Shown: in pieces, positions 17,941 to 28,689 of the stretch
Layout of the letters: each line of letters begins with the position of its first letter
Position numbering within the stretch: position 1 is the first letter of the stretch
Origin: Kitasatospora kifunensis
GTDB taxonomy: Bacteria; Actinomycetota; Actinomycetes; Streptomycetales; Streptomycetaceae
Length of the DNA: 64,000 nt
Reading direction: 5' to 3'
Assembly: GCF_014203855.1 (NCBI RefSeq)
Contig: NZ_JACHJV010000001.1
Location: 2,728,001 to 2,792,000 of the forward strand
The notes under the pieces: model-generated
What the model saw: the letters and a program-made list of their open reading frames with translations, nothing else
What the model was told of the DNA's origin: nothing
Databases searched by the model: none
Translations under genes and position numbers: made by a program

Positions 17941-17983
17941 CCTACTGCGGCGCTCCTGCTGCGGCCCTCCTACTGCGGGCCCT
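17941..17983. repeat. 14-15 bp tandem repeat, three copies, overlapping a stop codon
   Basis: Copies at 17941-17954, 17955-17968 and 17969-17983 share CCT(A/G)CTGCGG. The third copy contains the stop codon of the GNAT gene (17970-17972); the first carries the same triplet downstream. Confidence 0.65.
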
Positions 17984-18521
17984 CCAGTGGCTGCCACTCC
18001 TCCGCTGTCAGGGCGAAGCGCTCGTGGTCGCGCCAGGCGCCGGCGAGGAAGAGCATCCGAGGGGTGAACCCCTCGTGCCGAAAGCCCAGCCGCCGGGCCA
18101 GCGCGATCGAGCGCTCGTTGTCCGGCTGCACGTTGATCTCCAGGCGGTGCAGGCCCAGGCCACCGACCACCTGGTCGGCGAAGCACCGGTCCACCACCAG
18201 CCGCATGCCCTCGGTCATCCGCCCGGTGCCCGCGTACGGCAGGTAGCTGTCGTAACCGAGCGCGGCGTTGCAGAACCGGCCCATCACGATGTTGGACACG
18301 TTGCACTTGCCGACCAACCCGCCATCGGCCTGATCGATGATCAAGTAGCTGCGCAGACCGGGACCCTGACGCTGCAACAGGTCCGGCAGGCCATCCGGCT
18401 CGACCGGGTTCCACGGCTTGATGTGCTGGGTGGAGCGCAGTACCGCTTCGGCGTACGGTCCGGCGTCGGATGGCCTGGGGGCGCGGATGATCACTCGGCT
18501 CATCGGAACATCATCGGGCAT
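17970..18521 (-). CDS. GNAT family N-acetyltransferase (RimJ/RimL-like)
   Basis: A 183-residue GNAT acetyltransferase of the RimJ/RimL type, which acetylate N-terminal amines of ribosomal or other proteins. Motif A is seen around YLPYAGTGRMTEGMRLVV (acetyl-CoA pyrophosphate loop), followed by LGLHRLEINVQPDNERSIAL and RRLGFRHEGF, the standard C-terminal signature. Start candidates are ATG 18521 and ATG 18503 (MSRVIIRAPRPSDA); neither has a strong ribosome-binding site. It lies between ffh and ftsH on the same strand. The stop codon lies in a short tandem repeat. Confidence 0.88.
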   Translation of the reverse strand: MPDDVPMSRVIIRAPRPSDAGPYAEAVLRSTQHIKPWNPVEPDGLPDLLQRQGPGLRSYLIIDQADGGLVGKCNVSNIVMGRFCNAALGYDSYLPYAGTGRMTEGMRLVVDRCFADQVVGGLGLHRLEINVQPDNERSIALARRLGFRHEGFTPRMLFLAGAWRDHERFALTAEEWQPLEGPQ

Positions 18522-18576
18522 GAGCTCGGCCCGCCGCCTCAACAACAAAGCAGCGGGCCGAGCGTCGATCACCTAC

Positions 18577-20145
18577 TCAGAGCAGGTCCTTGAACTCCTT
18601 GGGCAGCTCGAAATCGGCCGGGCCCTTGCCCGCACCGAGCCCGAAGGCACCGCCCTCGGCGCCCGGCTGCTGCCCCGCGCCCGGGCCCAGCGCCCGGCGC
18701 TCGGCGGCGGCCGCCTCCTCCTGGGCCCGCTTGAGCGGGTTGCCGGACTTCTTGCGGCCCTTGGCGGCCGGCGCCTTCTTGCCCGACTTCTTGCCGCCAC
18801 CGCCCATGCCCGGGATCCCCGGCATGCCGGGGATGCCCTTGCCGGAGGCCATCGCGGTCATCATCTTGCGGGCGTCGAAGAAGCGCTCGACCAGGTTGTT
18901 GACCTCGCCGACGCCGACGCCCGAACCCTTGGCGATGCGCAGTCGGCGCGAGCCGTTGATGATCTTCGGGTCGGTCCGCTCGGCCGGGGTCATCGACTTG
19001 ATGATCGCGCCGACCCGGTTGACGTCCTTGTCGTCGATGTTGTTGATCTGCTCACGGATCTGGCCCATGCCGGGGAGCATCCCGAGCAGCTTGGAGATCG
19101 AGCCCATCTTCTGGACCTGCTCCAGCTGCGACAGGAAGTCGTCCAGCGTGAAGTCCTTGCCGCCGCCCTGCAGCTTGGCGGCCATCTTCTCGGCCTCGGC
19201 CTGCGAGAAGGTCTGCTCGGCCTTCTCGATCAGCGACAGGACGTCACCCATGCCCAGGATGCGCGAGGCCATCCGGTCGGGGTGGAAGGCGTCGAAGTCG
19301 TCGACCTTCTCGCCGTTGGAGGCGAACATGATCTGCCGGCCGGTGATGTGCGCCACCGAGAGCGCGGCGCCACCGCGGGCGTCGCCGTCCAGCTTGGAGA
19401 GCACCACACCGGTGAAGTCGACGCCCTCGAGGAAGGCCTGCGCGGTGGTGACCGCGTCCTGGCCGATCATCGCGTCGACGACGAACAGGACCTCGTCCGG
19501 GTTGACCGCGGCCCGGATGTCGGCGGCCTGCTGCATCAGCTCGGCGTCGATGCCGAGCCGGCCCGCGGTGTCGACGATGACGACGTCGTACTGCTTCTGC
19601 TTGGCGTACTCGATCGCGTCGGCGGCCACCTTGACCGGGTCACCGACGCCGTTGCCCGGCTCGGGGCCGAAGAAGGCGACGCCGGCCCGGTCGGCCACCA
19701 CGTTCAGCTGGGTGACCGCGTTGGGGCGCTGGAGGTCACAGGCGACCAGCAGCGGGGTGTGCTTCTGCTGCTTCAACCAGTGGCCGAGCTTGCCGGCGAG
19801 CGTGGTCTTACCGGCACCCTGCAGACCGGCCAGCATGATCACGGTGGGGCCGGTCTTGGCGTACCGCAGGCGGCGGGTCTCGCCACCGAGGATGCTGATG
19901 AGCTCCTCGTTGACGATCTTGATGATCTGCTGCGCCGGATTCAGCGCCCCGGAGACCTCGACGCCGAGCGCCCGGTCCTTGATCTGCTTGATGAAAGCCC
20001 GGACCACCGGGAGCGCGACGTCCGCCTCCAGCAGGGCGATCCGGATCTCCCGGGCGGTGGCGTCGATGTCCGCCTCACTGAGGCGGCCCTTGCCCCGGAG
20101 GTTCTTGAACGTCGCTGCGAGGCGGTCGGAAAGAGTGTCGAACAC
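18577..20145 (-). CDS. ffh: signal recognition particle GTPase Ffh
   Basis: A 522-residue SRP54 homologue that binds signal sequences of membrane proteins on the ribosome and 4.5S RNA. The N domain begins VFDTLSDRLAATFKNLRGKG; the G domain has GLQGAGKTT (107-115), DTAGR and SKLDGDARGGAAL; the M domain is Met-rich with a long Gly/Lys tail (MPGIPGMGGGGKKSGKKAP). GTG 20145 is chosen because the conserved sequence begins exactly there; the frame extends upstream to 20229. Its partner ftsY lies about 7 kb to the right. Confidence 0.96.
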   Translation of the reverse strand: MFDTLSDRLAATFKNLRGKGRLSEADIDATAREIRIALLEADVALPVVRAFIKQIKDRALGVEVSGALNPAQQIIKIVNEELISILGGETRRLRYAKTGPTVIMLAGLQGAGKTTLAGKLGHWLKQQKHTPLLVACDLQRPNAVTQLNVVADRAGVAFFGPEPGNGVGDPVKVAADAIEYAKQKQYDVVIVDTAGRLGIDAELMQQAADIRAAVNPDEVLFVVDAMIGQDAVTTAQAFLEGVDFTGVVLSKLDGDARGGAALSVAHITGRQIMFASNGEKVDDFDAFHPDRMASRILGMGDVLSLIEKAEQTFSQAEAEKMAAKLQGGGKDFTLDDFLSQLEQVQKMGSISKLLGMLPGMGQIREQINNIDDKDVNRVGAIIKSMTPAERTDPKIINGSRRLRIAKGSGVGVGEVNNLVERFFDARKMMTAMASGKGIPGMPGIPGMGGGGKKSGKKAPAAKGRKKSGNPLKRAQEEAAAAERRALGPGAGQQPGAEGGAFGLGAGKGPADFELPKEFKDLL

Positions 20146-20233
20146 GTCGGTCGCGGGTCCCTTGCGGCATCGGTATGAGTACGGTCGTCGCCCACCAGGG
20201 TATCCGGACACCCCGGCCACTGGCCCCACCCGG

Positions 20234-22699
20234 TCAGCGCAGCGCCTGCCGCACCTGTTCGGCCACCGCCTCGGCGGCGGCCTCGGTCAGCCGGGCACCG
20301 GCCGCGTCGGTGAGGTAGAAGGCGTCCACGGCGTCCGCTCCGAGCGTGCTGACGTGGGCGGTGCGTACCCGCACGCCCGCCTCGTCCAGCGCCCGGCCGA
20401 TCCGGTGCAGCAGTCCGGGGGCGTCGTGCGCGCGCACCTCCAGGACGGTGGCGGTGGCCGAGGCGCCGCCGGGTGCCACCGTGACCGAGGGCGGCGGGGC
20501 GCTGCTGCCGCGCAGGCGCGGCACCGCCGCGTCCCGCTCGGCCAGCCGGCGCCCGGGGTCCAGCGAGCCGTCCAGGGCGCGGCGCAGGTCGGCCCGCAAC
20601 CGGGCGGCCTCGGGCGGCTCACCGAACTCGGCGGCGGCCCGCCAGGAGAGCAGCAGCACCGGGCCCGCGCCGATCGGGTCCAGCTCGCGCAGGGTCAGCG
20701 TGCGGACGGTGAGGCGGTTGAGCGCCAGCACCCCGGCCACCGTGCCGAGCAGACCGGGGCGGTCCACGATCGCCAGTGCCAGCTCCACGCCCACCGGTTC
20801 TCCGGCCGGGGCCGCGCCCAAGAGGTCTGCGGCGGGCGCCACGGCGCGCAGCGCGAGGGCCGGTTCGCCGGTCCGCGCGGCCTCCACCGCCAGCCGCTCC
20901 TCATCGGCGGTGGCAGCGGTGGCGGTGGGGGCGCCCGCCGGACCGACCGGCGCCGCCGCCTGCTCCCCCGCCAGCACCCCGGCCACCCGGTGGACCAGGG
21001 TGGCCACCAGCGAGGCCCGCCACGCGCTCCAGGCGGCCGGGCCGGTGGCGGTGGCGTCCGCCTCGGTCAGCGCGTGCAGCAGTTCCAGGTGCTCCGCGGT
21101 GCCCACCGTCTTGGCGATCAGCTCCACGGTGGCGGGATCGTTCGGATCGCGCCGGGTGGCGGTCTCGATCAGCGTCAGATGGTGGCGGACCAGCAGCGCC
21201 AGGCTCTCGACGTCGGCCTGCGCGAAGCCCATCCGGGCGGCCACGTCGCGCACGATCACCTCGCCGGCCACCGAGTGGTCCCCCGGCCAGCCCTTGCCCA
21301 GGTCGTGCAGCAGCGCGGCGACCAGCAGCAGGTCGGGGCGGGCCACCCGGCGGGTCAGCGCGGCGGCCCGCGCCGCGGTCTCCACCAGGTGCCGGTCCAC
21401 CGTCCAGGTGTGCACGGCGTTGCGCTGCGGACGGCAACGCACCCGCTCCCAGTCCGGCAGCAGCCCGCTGATCAGTCCCTCCGCCTCCAGCGCCTCCCAG
21501 ACCGGCACGCACGCCTCGCCCGCGCCCAGCAGGGTGACCAACTGCTCGCGGGCCTCGTCGGGCCAGGGCACCGGCAGCGGCTTGGTCTCGGCGGCCAGCC
21601 GACGCACCGTGGCGTACCCGACCACCAGGCCCGCCTGCGCCGCCGCGGCGGCCGCGCGCAGCGGCAGCACCGGGTCGCCGGCCGGGCGGGCGCCCTGGGC
21701 GAGCACCGCCTCGCCGTCCTGCTCGACCACGCCCTCGGCCAGCGGTCGGCGCGCCGTCGCACCACGGGAGAGCGTCCCGGCGCCGCGGTGCGCGCCGTGC
21801 AGGGTGAAGAAGAACGGCCGCCGGCCCCGGGAGCGTCGAGCCGCCAGCAGCCGGTCCACCGCGCGCCAGGTCACGTCACCGGCGTAGGCGATGGTGCGGG
21901 CGGCCTGGTAGACCTCGCGCAGCAGGGTGTCCGCGTCCAGCACGCCGAGCGTGGCGGCCACCTGGTCCTGCTCCTGCAGCACGAGCCGCTCGGTGGCCCG
22001 CCCGGTGGCCAGGTGCAGCGCGTCGCGCACATCGCTCAGCTTGCGCTGGGCGGCGTCCAGGCCCTGCCGGGGGGCGTCGGCCAGCCAGGAGGCGGCGATC
22101 GCGTCCAGCACGACCACGTCCCGCAGGCCGCCCTTGGCCTCCTTCAGGTCGGGTTCCAGACGGAAGGCCAACTCGCCGTGGCGCTCGGCCCGTTCGCGCC
22201 CGAGCTCGCGCAACTCGGGCAGCCGCTCGGCGGCCTTGGCCCGCCAGTCGGCCAGCACCGCCGAGCGCAGCTGGGCGGTCAACTCGGCGTCGCCGGCCAG
22301 GTGTCGGGCGTCCAGCAGGCCCAACTGCGCCTTCAGGTCGGCGGCGGCCACCGCGCGGGCCTCGGCGGGCTTGCGCACCGCGTGGTCCAGGCCCACGCCG
22401 CTGTCCCAGACCGGGTACCAGAGTTGGTCGGCGAGCGTGCCGACCGGGGCACCGTCGTGCAGCAGCAGCACGTCCAGGTCGCTGCGCGGGGAGAGTTCGC
22501 CGCGCCCGTAGCCGCCGACGGCGACCAGCGCCACCCCGCCGGCGCCGCCGCCGGCCGCGGCGAGCAGGCCGGCGAGCCAACTGTCCGTCAGCTTTGCCAG
22601 CGCCGCGCGCCGTTCGCGCCCGACCAGCGCCGGGTCGGCGAGCAGCGCGGCCTTGGCTGCCTGGTAGTCCAGGGGTTCGAACGAGTCAACGGCGGTCAC
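20234..22699 (-). CDS. glnD: PII uridylyl/adenylyltransferase GlnD
   Basis: An 821-residue bifunctional enzyme that modifies and demodifies GlnK in response to glutamine. The nucleotidyltransferase site is GGYGRGELSPRSDLD (62-75, with Asp73 and Asp75), the HD phosphohydrolase domain contains LLHDLGKGWPGDHS, and two ACT glutamine-sensing domains occupy the C terminus (LAIVDRPGLLGTVAG and LEVRAHDAPGLLHRIGRAL). In Streptomyces GlnD adenylylates rather than uridylylates GlnK. GTG 22699 has GGGAG at good spacing. Third gene of amtB-glnK-glnD, 64 bases after glnK. Confidence 0.95.
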   Translation of the reverse strand: MTAVDSFEPLDYQAAKAALLADPALVGRERRAALAKLTDSWLAGLLAAAGGGAGGVALVAVGGYGRGELSPRSDLDVLLLHDGAPVGTLADQLWYPVWDSGVGLDHAVRKPAEARAVAAADLKAQLGLLDARHLAGDAELTAQLRSAVLADWRAKAAERLPELRELGRERAERHGELAFRLEPDLKEAKGGLRDVVVLDAIAASWLADAPRQGLDAAQRKLSDVRDALHLATGRATERLVLQEQDQVAATLGVLDADTLLREVYQAARTIAYAGDVTWRAVDRLLAARRSRGRRPFFFTLHGAHRGAGTLSRGATARRPLAEGVVEQDGEAVLAQGARPAGDPVLPLRAAAAAAQAGLVVGYATVRRLAAETKPLPVPWPDEAREQLVTLLGAGEACVPVWEALEAEGLISGLLPDWERVRCRPQRNAVHTWTVDRHLVETAARAAALTRRVARPDLLLVAALLHDLGKGWPGDHSVAGEVIVRDVAARMGFAQADVESLALLVRHHLTLIETATRRDPNDPATVELIAKTVGTAEHLELLHALTEADATATGPAAWSAWRASLVATLVHRVAGVLAGEQAAAPVGPAGAPTATAATADEERLAVEAARTGEPALALRAVAPAADLLGAAPAGEPVGVELALAIVDRPGLLGTVAGVLALNRLTVRTLTLRELDPIGAGPVLLLSWRAAAEFGEPPEAARLRADLRRALDGSLDPGRRLAERDAAVPRLRGSSAPPPSVTVAPGGASATATVLEVRAHDAPGLLHRIGRALDEAGVRVRTAHVSTLGADAVDAFYLTDAAGARLTEAAAEAVAEQVRQALR

Positions 22700-22763
22700 A
22701 GCGGCTCCCGGTCAAGGGTGAACGGACCCGCGACGGGTGGTCACGGGTCCGTTGTGAGGGGTG

Positions 22764-24442
<1,679 letters not shown>

Positions 24443-24537
24443 CGGCGTCTCCTCCAGGTGTCCGCCGCGCCACCCTCGGGATCCCTGTCCCGTGCCACCC
24501 GGGGTGTCGGCGATGAAGAGGAGAGTGCCGAAGACGG

Positions 24538-24575
24538 GTTTCAGCCAGTGCGGCTCGGTGTTTCGCCGTCGTGAC
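24538..24575 (-). promoter_or_regulatory. GlnR-binding site upstream of amtB
   Basis: On the minus strand the half-sites GTCAC, GAAAC, CCGCA and GAAAC follow one another at exact six-base spacings (24571-24575, 24560-24564, 24549-24553, 24538-24542). This matches the published streptomycete GlnR box gTnAc-n6-GaAAc-n6-GtnAC-n6-GAAAc with only the third element degenerate, and amtB is a known GlnR target. Confidence 0.7.
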
Positions 24576-24654
24576 ACGGGCGACGCAGCGGTTACGGGTT
24601 CGTGAACTACGGCCGTGCCATGACAGGCCGTGAGGTACCGTACCGCCGCACACC

Positions 24655-24684
24655 ACCCGGGGTGGCCATTCGATCACCCCGGGT
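24655..24684 (-). terminator. GC-rich hairpin after nsdA
   Basis: A perfect 10-bp stem (24655-24664 with 24675-24684, ten-base loop) lies 20 bases after the nsdA stop, without a U-run. Confidence 0.5.
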
Positions 24685-24703
24685 CCACCGAACGGAGTAG
24701 CCG

Positions 24704-26161
24704 CTAGACCGTCTCGTACTCCGGGATCTGCTCCACCACCAGGTCGGCCAGCCGGTGGACGGCCGGAACCGAGCGGTAGTCCCGGGTGGCCGCCGCCGAG
24801 GTCTTGCGGACCCGGGTGTTGAGCCGCTCCGAGCGCACCTTGCCGGCGATGTCCACCGCCTCCTCGGCCACCGCGGCGGCCTGCTCCGGCTCGCCGCGCA
24901 GCAGGTACACGCTGGCCATCCCGACCAGGTTGAAGGCGTAGGAGCGGGTGTGGTTCTCCTTGTCGGCGCGGAACAGGTCGACCGCGGTGGCCATCACCGG
25001 CTCGGCCATCGAGGCGTACCGCGGGCTGCGGCTGGAGTGGTAGGCGAGATCGCGGAAGGAGTGCGCGTTCTCCGCGTACAGCTCGGCCTTGGAGAAGAAC
25101 CGCAGCCAGTTCGGGTCGTTCTCCACCGCACCGGTGTCGGTGAAGGTGTCCTCGGCCAGCCGGACCGCGCGGGCGCAGCGGTTGACCTCGCCGATGTTGG
25201 AGTACGCGCGGGCCTCCATCGCGTACAGCAGCGCCTGCTGGCGCGGCGTGGCGGAGTCCCGGCTGCCGTACTGGGCCAGGTGGATCAGCTCCAGCGCGTC
25301 CTCGCCCCGGTTCAGGTGGATCATCTGGCGGCTCATGTCGGTCAGGATCAGCGCGCCGAACGGGCGGTCGCCCGCCTCCTTGGCCGCGTGCAGGGCCAGC
25401 ACGTAGTACTTCTGCGCGCTGGGGTGCATGCCCACGTCGTAGGACATCCAGCCCGCCAGGTGGGCGAGTTCGGCGGTGAGCCGGAACAGCCGCTGGGTGA
25501 CCTGCGGCGGATACGTCTCCTGCAACAGGTCGGTGACCTCGTGCAGTTGACCGACCACCGCCTTGCGGCGCAGGCCGCCGCCGTTCTGCGCGTCCCACTG
25601 GCGGAACATCACGGTGGTCTGCTCCAGGAGTTGGAGCTCGGGCTCGGACAGCCGCCCGGTGTAGGGCTCGCCACCACTGGCCGCCGCCAGGATCGGCGTG
25701 GGCGAGCCGCCGGGCCCCGGGGTGAGCCAGCGCTGCATCGGCTCGATCAGCGCGGCTCCGGCCGTCAGGGCCAGCGAAGTACCGAGGAAGCCACGGCGGT
25801 TGAGCATCAGGTCGCTGCGCGAGTACTCGCTGATCAGCTGCACCGTCTGCGGGCCGCTCCAGGGCAGGTCGACCCCGCCGCCGGCCACCGTGGAGACCGG
25901 CACGACGGTGCGCAGACCGAGGTCCTCCACCGAGACCACCGAGCCGAAGCGCTCGGAGAAGAGGTCGGCCATGATCTTCGGAATCGGCTCGCGCGGCTGC
26001 TCGCCGTCCAACCAGCGGCGCACCCGCGAGGTGTCGGTGCTCACGTGGTGTGCGCCGAGCTGGCGCGCCTGCCGGTTGACTTGTCTGGCGAACTCGCCCT
26101 TGGACCAGCCGCTGCGCGCGAACCAGGCCGTCAGTTTCTCGTTGGGCTGCTTCTCTGCCAT
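24704..26161 (-). CDS. nsdA: NsdA-type negative regulator of development and antibiotic production
   Basis: A 485-residue protein matching NsdA, whose loss in S. coelicolor increases sporulation and actinorhodin production. The N terminus (about 1-90) is helix-turn-helix-like with conserved WFARSGWSKGEFARQVNRQA and DTSRVRRWLDGEQPR. A short hydrophobic segment, RRGFLGTSLALTAGAAL (about 121-137), follows, and the rest is helical and TPR-like (YYVLALHAAKEAGDR, QALLYAMEARAYSNIGEVN). ATG 26161 has GGTGG eight bases upstream. It is divergent from the Prim-Pol-like gene and lies upstream of amtB, as in S. coelicolor. The mechanism is not settled. Confidence 0.85.
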   Translation of the reverse strand: MAEKQPNEKLTAWFARSGWSKGEFARQVNRQARQLGAHHVSTDTSRVRRWLDGEQPREPIPKIMADLFSERFGSVVSVEDLGLRTVVPVSTVAGGGVDLPWSGPQTVQLISEYSRSDLMLNRRGFLGTSLALTAGAALIEPMQRWLTPGPGGSPTPILAAASGGEPYTGRLSEPELQLLEQTTVMFRQWDAQNGGGLRRKAVVGQLHEVTDLLQETYPPQVTQRLFRLTAELAHLAGWMSYDVGMHPSAQKYYVLALHAAKEAGDRPFGALILTDMSRQMIHLNRGEDALELIHLAQYGSRDSATPRQQALLYAMEARAYSNIGEVNRCARAVRLAEDTFTDTGAVENDPNWLRFFSKAELYAENAHSFRDLAYHSSRSPRYASMAEPVMATAVDLFRADKENHTRSYAFNLVGMASVYLLRGEPEQAAAVAEEAVDIAGKVRSERLNTRVRKTSAAATRDYRSVPAVHRLADLVVEQIPEYETV

Positions 26162-26511
26162 TGAGGGTCCACCCCAGTCCCGCCGGGCCCCGCTCGGGGG
26201 TCTGCCGTCATCCCGCCCACGCACCCACTGCCCCGGTCCGTGTGCTGAACGTAACCTGCCCCGCACGGCCCGGGGGATGCTTCAGCGGGAAACGCCACCA
26301 TTCGCCACCCCCGCAACTGGAGCCGACGGTCCACCAACGGCGCTTCACTGGATAGCCGGACCCCGCCCAGCGCCGTGTTGATCGACGTACGCACTCAACG
26401 GCGCGCATCGTCCGCCGCGCGCCGCCAGGCGAGAACGCGCGCTGGACGCGAGAATCTGACTGTGCGTCACAGTCCCGTAACCGCCGGCAACCGAATTCTG
26501 TTGGGGGAGGC
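26162..26511. other. divergent intergenic region nsdA / Prim-Pol-like gene
   Basis: A 350-base gap with outward-facing genes on both sides, so it must hold two promoters. It contains a CG-rich patch (about 26400-26450) and a more AT-rich stretch (26451-26505), but I find no clear -35/-10 pair and no operator-like palindrome. Confidence 0.5.
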
Positions 26512-27228
26512 ATGGACAACCTGTTCGGCGATCTGAGGTTCGGCTCGCGCCGCCGTATCCGCGCCACCGCGTGCCAGGCCGCGGCCGAGTACGCCGGGCG
26601 CTGGGGCTGGACGGTCGCCCTCGGCGGCTCGCAGCCCCGCTCGGGGCCGGCGGCCCGGCTGCGGCCCACCGGCCCGTGCGCCTGCGGCCGCCCGCACTGC
26701 GCGGCGCCGGGGCTGCATCCACCACACGGCGGCGCCGCCCGCGAACTGCCGCCCGGCGCGGCCCCGCACGAGGCGCGCGAGCTGTGGGAGGGCGAGCCCG
26801 GGGCGAGCGTGCTGCTGCCGGCCGGGCGCACCTTCGACGTGTTGGACGTGCCGGAGCCGGCCGGGCTGCGCGCGCTGGTGCGGCTCGAGCGGATGGGCAC
26901 CCAGGTGGGTCCGGTGCTCGCCTCCCCCGGCGGCCGGCTGCTCTTCTTCGTCGCCCGCGGCACCGCGGCCAAGCTGCCCGACCTGCTCTACCGGATGGGC
27001 TGGGACGACGCCGCGCTCGACCTGGTCTGCCACGGCGAGGGCACATTCCTGGCCGCGCCGCCCACCGTGCTGCCGGGCCTTGGGCCGGTGCGCTGGCTGC
27101 GTCACCCGTGCCGGGAGAGCGCCGCCCGCCCGCCCGAGGCCCGGCTGCTGCTGGGCACCCTCGCCTACGCCTGTCACCGCGGACGGGAGCGGGCGGTGGC
27201 GGCCGAGCCGGCCTGGCTGGCCTCCTGA
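26512..27228 (+). CDS. Prim-Pol-like protein (bifunctional DNA primase/polymerase N-terminal family), probably degenerate
   Basis: A 238-residue streptomycete protein related to the AEP-type Prim-Pol domain. It shows the N-terminal ATACQAAAEYAGRWGWTVA, a Cys cluster CACGRPHCAAPGLHP (about 56-70) seen in such proteins, and a region FDVLDVPEPAG where a catalytic DxD would be expected. Only Asp109 and Asp112 are present and the expected His motif is replaced by SPGGRLLFFVARG, so catalysis is doubtful. GGGGGAGG lies immediately before ATG 26512. It is divergent from nsdA and converges on ftsY. Function unknown. Confidence 0.75.
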   Translation: MDNLFGDLRFGSRRRIRATACQAAAEYAGRWGWTVALGGSQPRSGPAARLRPTGPCACGRPHCAAPGLHPPHGGAARELPPGAAPHEARELWEGEPGASVLLPAGRTFDVLDVPEPAGLRALVRLERMGTQVGPVLASPGGRLLFFVARGTAAKLPDLLYRMGWDDAALDLVCHGEGTFLAAPPTVLPGLGPVRWLRHPCRESAARPPEARLLLGTLAYACHRGRERAVAAEPAWLAS

Positions 27229-27263
27229 ATCCGAGCCGCACCGCGGCCGACCCCCTGGCGGAT

Positions 27264-27300
27264 GCGAGAAGGGCGCCCTCCCCGGTTGGGAAGGACGCCC
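27264..27300 (-). terminator. intrinsic terminator after ftsY
   Basis: In minus-strand RNA a 13-bp stem (27288-27300 with 27271-27283, two G-U pairs, loop AACC) is followed by UUCUC. In the plus direction two positions mismatch, so it favours the ftsY transcript. Confidence 0.65.
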
Positions 27301-27317
27301 CGTGAGCCGGTGGCCCG

Positions 27318-28541
27318 TCAGTCGCCGATCAGCGCGTCCACGAACGCGGCCGGCTCGAACGGCGCCAGGTCGTCGGCGCCCTCGCCCAGGCCGATCAGCT
27401 TGACCGGCACCCCCAGCTCGCGCTGGACCGCGACCACGATGCCGCCCTTGGCGGTGCCGTCCAGCTTGGTCAGCACGATGCCGGTGATGTCCACCACCTC
27501 GGCGAAGACCCGGGCCTGGACCAGCCCGTTCTGACCGGTGGTGGCGTCCAGCACCAGCAGCACCTCGTCCACCGGGCCGTGCTTCTCCACCACCCGCTTG
27601 ACCTTGCCCAGCTCGTCCATCAGGCCGGTCTTGGTGTGCAGTCGGCCCGCGGTGTCGATCAGCACCGTGTCGGCGTCCTCGGCGATGCCCTCCTTGACCG
27701 CGTCGAACGCGACCGAGGCCGGGTCACCGCCCTCGGGCCCGCGCACGGTGCGCGCGCCGACCCGCTCGCCCCAGGTCTGCAGCTGGTCGGCGGCGGCGGC
27801 GCGGAAGGTGTCGGCGGCGCCGAGCACCACCTTGCGCCCGTCCGCGACCAGCACCCGGCCGAGCTTGCCGGAGGTGGTGGTCTTGCCGACGCCGTTGACC
27901 CCGACCACCAGGACCACCGCCGGACGGCCGTCCTCGTGCTTGGCGGTCTTCAACGAGCGCTCGGCCTCGGTGCCGATCAGCGTGACCAGCTCCTCGTGCA
28001 GCAGGGCGCGCAGCTCGGCCGGGGTCCGGGTGCCCAGCACCTTGACCCGGGTGCGCAGCCGCTCGACCAGCTCCTGGGTGGGCGCCACACCGACGTCGGC
28101 GACGAGCAGGGTCTCCTCGATCTCCTCCCAGGTGTCCTCGTCCAGCCGGTCCCGCGAGAGCAGCGCCAGCAGACCCTTGCCGAGCGAGTTCTGCGAGCGC
28201 GAGAGCCGCGAGCGCAGCCGGACCAGCCGGCCCGCGGTGGGCTCGGGCACCTCCAGGGCGGGCGCCTCGACGGCCTCCTCGGGCTCGACCTCGACGGTTT
28301 CCGCCGTAGCGGGGAGCTGGACCTCCTCGACGGTCTGCACCGGCGCCTCGCGCGGCGGCGCGGCCTCCTCCCCGACCTGCGGCTCGGCCGGGGTCGGCTC
28401 GGCCGCCTTCGGCTTCGCGGGCAGCGGCGCCGCGGGGGCCTTGGGGGGCAGTTCCTTGCGTCGCCTGCCGCTGACGACCAAGCCGGCGACCGCGCCGACG
28501 GCGATCACGGCGATGACTACGGCAAGGATCACGTATTCCAC
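27318..28541 (-). CDS. ftsY: signal recognition particle receptor FtsY
   Basis: A 407-residue SRP receptor GTPase. It starts with a membrane helix (EYVILAVVIAVIAVGAVAGL), unlike E. coli FtsY, followed by a Pro/Glu-rich acidic linker (about 30-105), then the NG domain with GVNGVGKTT (214-222), DTAGR and TKLDGTAKGG. It receives Ffh-bound ribosomes at the membrane. GTG 28541 has an excellent AAGGAG six bases upstream. Located downstream of smc on the same strand. Confidence 0.96.
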   Translation of the reverse strand: MEYVILAVVIAVIAVGAVAGLVVSGRRRKELPPKAPAAPLPAKPKAAEPTPAEPQVGEEAAPPREAPVQTVEEVQLPATAETVEVEPEEAVEAPALEVPEPTAGRLVRLRSRLSRSQNSLGKGLLALLSRDRLDEDTWEEIEETLLVADVGVAPTQELVERLRTRVKVLGTRTPAELRALLHEELVTLIGTEAERSLKTAKHEDGRPAVVLVVGVNGVGKTTTSGKLGRVLVADGRKVVLGAADTFRAAAADQLQTWGERVGARTVRGPEGGDPASVAFDAVKEGIAEDADTVLIDTAGRLHTKTGLMDELGKVKRVVEKHGPVDEVLLVLDATTGQNGLVQARVFAEVVDITGIVLTKLDGTAKGGIVVAVQRELGVPVKLIGLGEGADDLAPFEPAAFVDALIGD

Positions 28542-28689
28542 ATCAAACTCCTTCGCTGGTACTCCGGCCGGGGCCGGGGTATCGAGTGATCCTCCCGCGG
28601 ATGACGTTTCGTCACGCTGCTGCTACACCCGGTCGCACACCGCGCGGTGTCGATCGGGGTCCGGCCGCCGCGTTGTCATCGGACGGCCC

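Noticed and set aside
15958..18246. 762-codon plus-strand frame opposite ftsH
   Set aside because: Shadow of ftsH; the protein on the plus strand is Gly/His/Gln-rich with no ribosome-binding site or domain.
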